Positions 62,963 through 64,000 of a stretch of 64,000 nucleotides of DNA are shown piece by piece. The stretch is taken from the NCBI RefSeq assembly GCF_021117425.1, contig NZ_CP088298.1:3534001-3598000 (forward strand), in the 5' to 3' direction. Numbering within the stretch: the stretch's first letter is position 1; every line of letters starts with the position of its first letter. This DNA comes from Brevibacterium zhoupengii (GTDB lineage Bacteria > Actinomycetota > Actinomycetes > Actinomycetales > Brevibacteriaceae). The notes below the pieces were generated by a model. The model searched no databases, was not told the origin of the DNA, and saw only the letters and a program-made list of their open reading frames with translations. The position numbers and the translations under genes are program-made.

Positions 62963-63922
62963 TCAGGCCGAGACGAGTTCCTCGGACGTGACGACGACCT
63001 CGCGGGAGGCGACCCGGCGGGCCAAGCGTGCCTCGCCCCATTTGATGAACCCGACGCCGGCGACGATGAAGACACCGCCGAAGAGCTGGATGGGCGCGGG
63101 CATCTCGAACAGGATCAGCCAGGCGACGATGACGGAGAAGGGCACCTCGATGAGGTTGACGAAGGATCCGACCGTCGCACCGATGTAGCGCAGGCCGAGG
63201 ATGCCGGTGATGTAGGCGCCGACGGTGAAGACGACGATCATCGCCATGGGCAGGATCCACGAGACCTTGTAGCCGCCGAAGTCGACATCGGCGGCGACCG
63301 CACCAGCCGGCATGACACCGGTGAATACGATGAGCGACATGGCCAGAGCGCCGACGCCCATCCCCAATCCGGTCAATGCGACCGGTGGAACGTTGATGGA
63401 GTCCTTCGCCGAGACGAGGAAGTAGCTGGCCAGGCAGACCGCGGCGGCGAGAGCCATGACGACGCCGAAGATGCTGATATCCGAGTTGCGGAGATTGAGG
63501 ATGAGGACGAGCCCGATCATCGAGACCACCACACCGATGAAGGTCACCGTCGCCGGACGGGTCCGTGTCCGCGCCCAGATCCAGAAGACGATGAGCATCG
63601 GCGCGGTCATCTCGAGCAGCAGCGCCACGGCCACGGTGAGGTGTTCGACGGCGACGAAGTAGAAGCCCTGGACACCGGCCATCGACACCAGGCCGTAGGT
63701 GAGCACGGTCTTCCAATGCCTGCGCACCTCGTCCCAACGTCCGCGCAGGGCGATGATGCTGGGCACGAGCAGCAGAACGGCCGAGCCGGCCAGTCTGATG
63801 AGCACGACCGAGCCCGGGGTCCACCCGATCTCATACATCGTCTTCGCGATCGGTCCCGAGACCGCGAAGAAGAACGCGGAGGCAAGCGTGAGGAGAAACC
63901 CCATGACGACGGTACGACTCAT
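62963..63922 (-). CDS. EamA/DMT-family transporter
   Basis: A 319-residue membrane protein with ten helices in two EamA repeats. The first half opens with VVMGFLLTLASAFFFAVSGPIAKTMYEIGW and has FYFVAVEHLTVAVALLLEMTAPMLIVFW; the second has ILGLRYIGATVGSFVNLIEVPFSVIVAWLILFEMP, both typical. It exports amino acids or other metabolites; the substrate is unknown. The ATG at 63922 has AGGAGG upstream; an upstream ATG at 63943 lacks one. Confidence 0.86.
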   Translation of the reverse strand: MSRTVVMGFLLTLASAFFFAVSGPIAKTMYEIGWTPGSVVLIRLAGSAVLLLVPSIIALRGRWDEVRRHWKTVLTYGLVSMAGVQGFYFVAVEHLTVAVALLLEMTAPMLIVFWIWARTRTRPATVTFIGVVVSMIGLVLILNLRNSDISIFGVVMALAAAVCLASYFLVSAKDSINVPPVALTGLGMGVGALAMSLIVFTGVMPAGAVAADVDFGGYKVSWILPMAMIVVFTVGAYITGILGLRYIGATVGSFVNLIEVPFSVIVAWLILFEMPAPIQLFGGVFIVAGVGFIKWGEARLARRVASREVVVTSEELVSA

Positions 63923-64000
63923 TCTTGACCTCCTGAAGTGCATGACTGCTGAAACGATGATGGACGTGCTGGTGGATATGTGATCCGAGTGCGGAGGGAG
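63923..64000. other. Window end, upstream of the EamA gene
   Basis: The last 78 bases hold the AGGAGG ribosome site of the EamA gene and its upstream region. No other gene can be supported. Confidence 0.4.

Overview
The window is 64 kb of high-GC chromosome from an actinomycete. Gene content and order fit a Brevibacterium-like member of the Micrococcales. Pointers are the DtxR regulator, a mycobacterial-type XPB helicase, the cold-shock/DUF3027 pair, and the fmdB / 5-FCL / galU / rimJ / GlpR-like block, which is collinear with the block around Rv0991c-Rv0996 of M. tuberculosis. The genus is an inference; there is no rRNA here to confirm it. I see no phage, IS element or CRISPR array, so this looks like an ordinary chromosomal segment with some accessory genes.

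0-11 kb: a small secreted, membrane-anchored protein with a four-helix membrane protein; a Nudix/Tag repair pair; an L-aspartate dehydrogenase; then transport and catabolism (a BetT-like choline/betaine carrier, an AtoE-like short-chain fatty acid carrier, an aldehyde dehydrogenase and a 3-hydroxyacyl-CoA dehydrogenase). 11-31 kb is mainly catabolic: an IclR regulator divergent from a phenol 2-monooxygenase-type flavoprotein, an acyl-CoA ligase, an enoyl-CoA hydratase, a cystathionine gamma-synthase-type enzyme, a LysR/YeiH pair, an amine oxidase with a MatC-type dicarboxylate carrier, GNAT enzymes, a MerR regulator, a succinate-semialdehyde dehydrogenase, and an alcohol dehydrogenase plus MHS-type transporter divergent from a second IclR regulator.

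31-38 kb: a lone Imm5-like protein, then the conserved cell-envelope block (GlpR-like membrane protein, RimJ-type acetyltransferase, GalU, and divergently 5-formyl-THF cyclo-ligase, FmdB, a SAF-domain protein and MscL). The gephyrin-like glp/moeA gene expected between galU and rimJ is absent. 38-46 kb: a 1682-residue DUF4011/superfamily-I-helicase-like protein whose Walker A, Walker B and nuclease-like positions all look degenerate, coupled by overlap to a 61-residue protein; then tRNA-Arg(CCT), and a secreted, C-terminally anchored surface protein followed by its probable sortase.

46-64 kb: housekeeping and stress genes (universal stress protein, HNH endonuclease, NlpC/P60 hydrolase, DtxR regulator, PdxH, SerC, DUF456 protein, an MFS exporter in an operon with DUF3027 and cold-shock proteins, the XPB helicase and its helicase-associated neighbour, an ABC-F ATPase and an EamA transporter). 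Convergent gene pairs are often separated by long hairpins. Several genes carry short tandem duplications just after or across their 3' ends.
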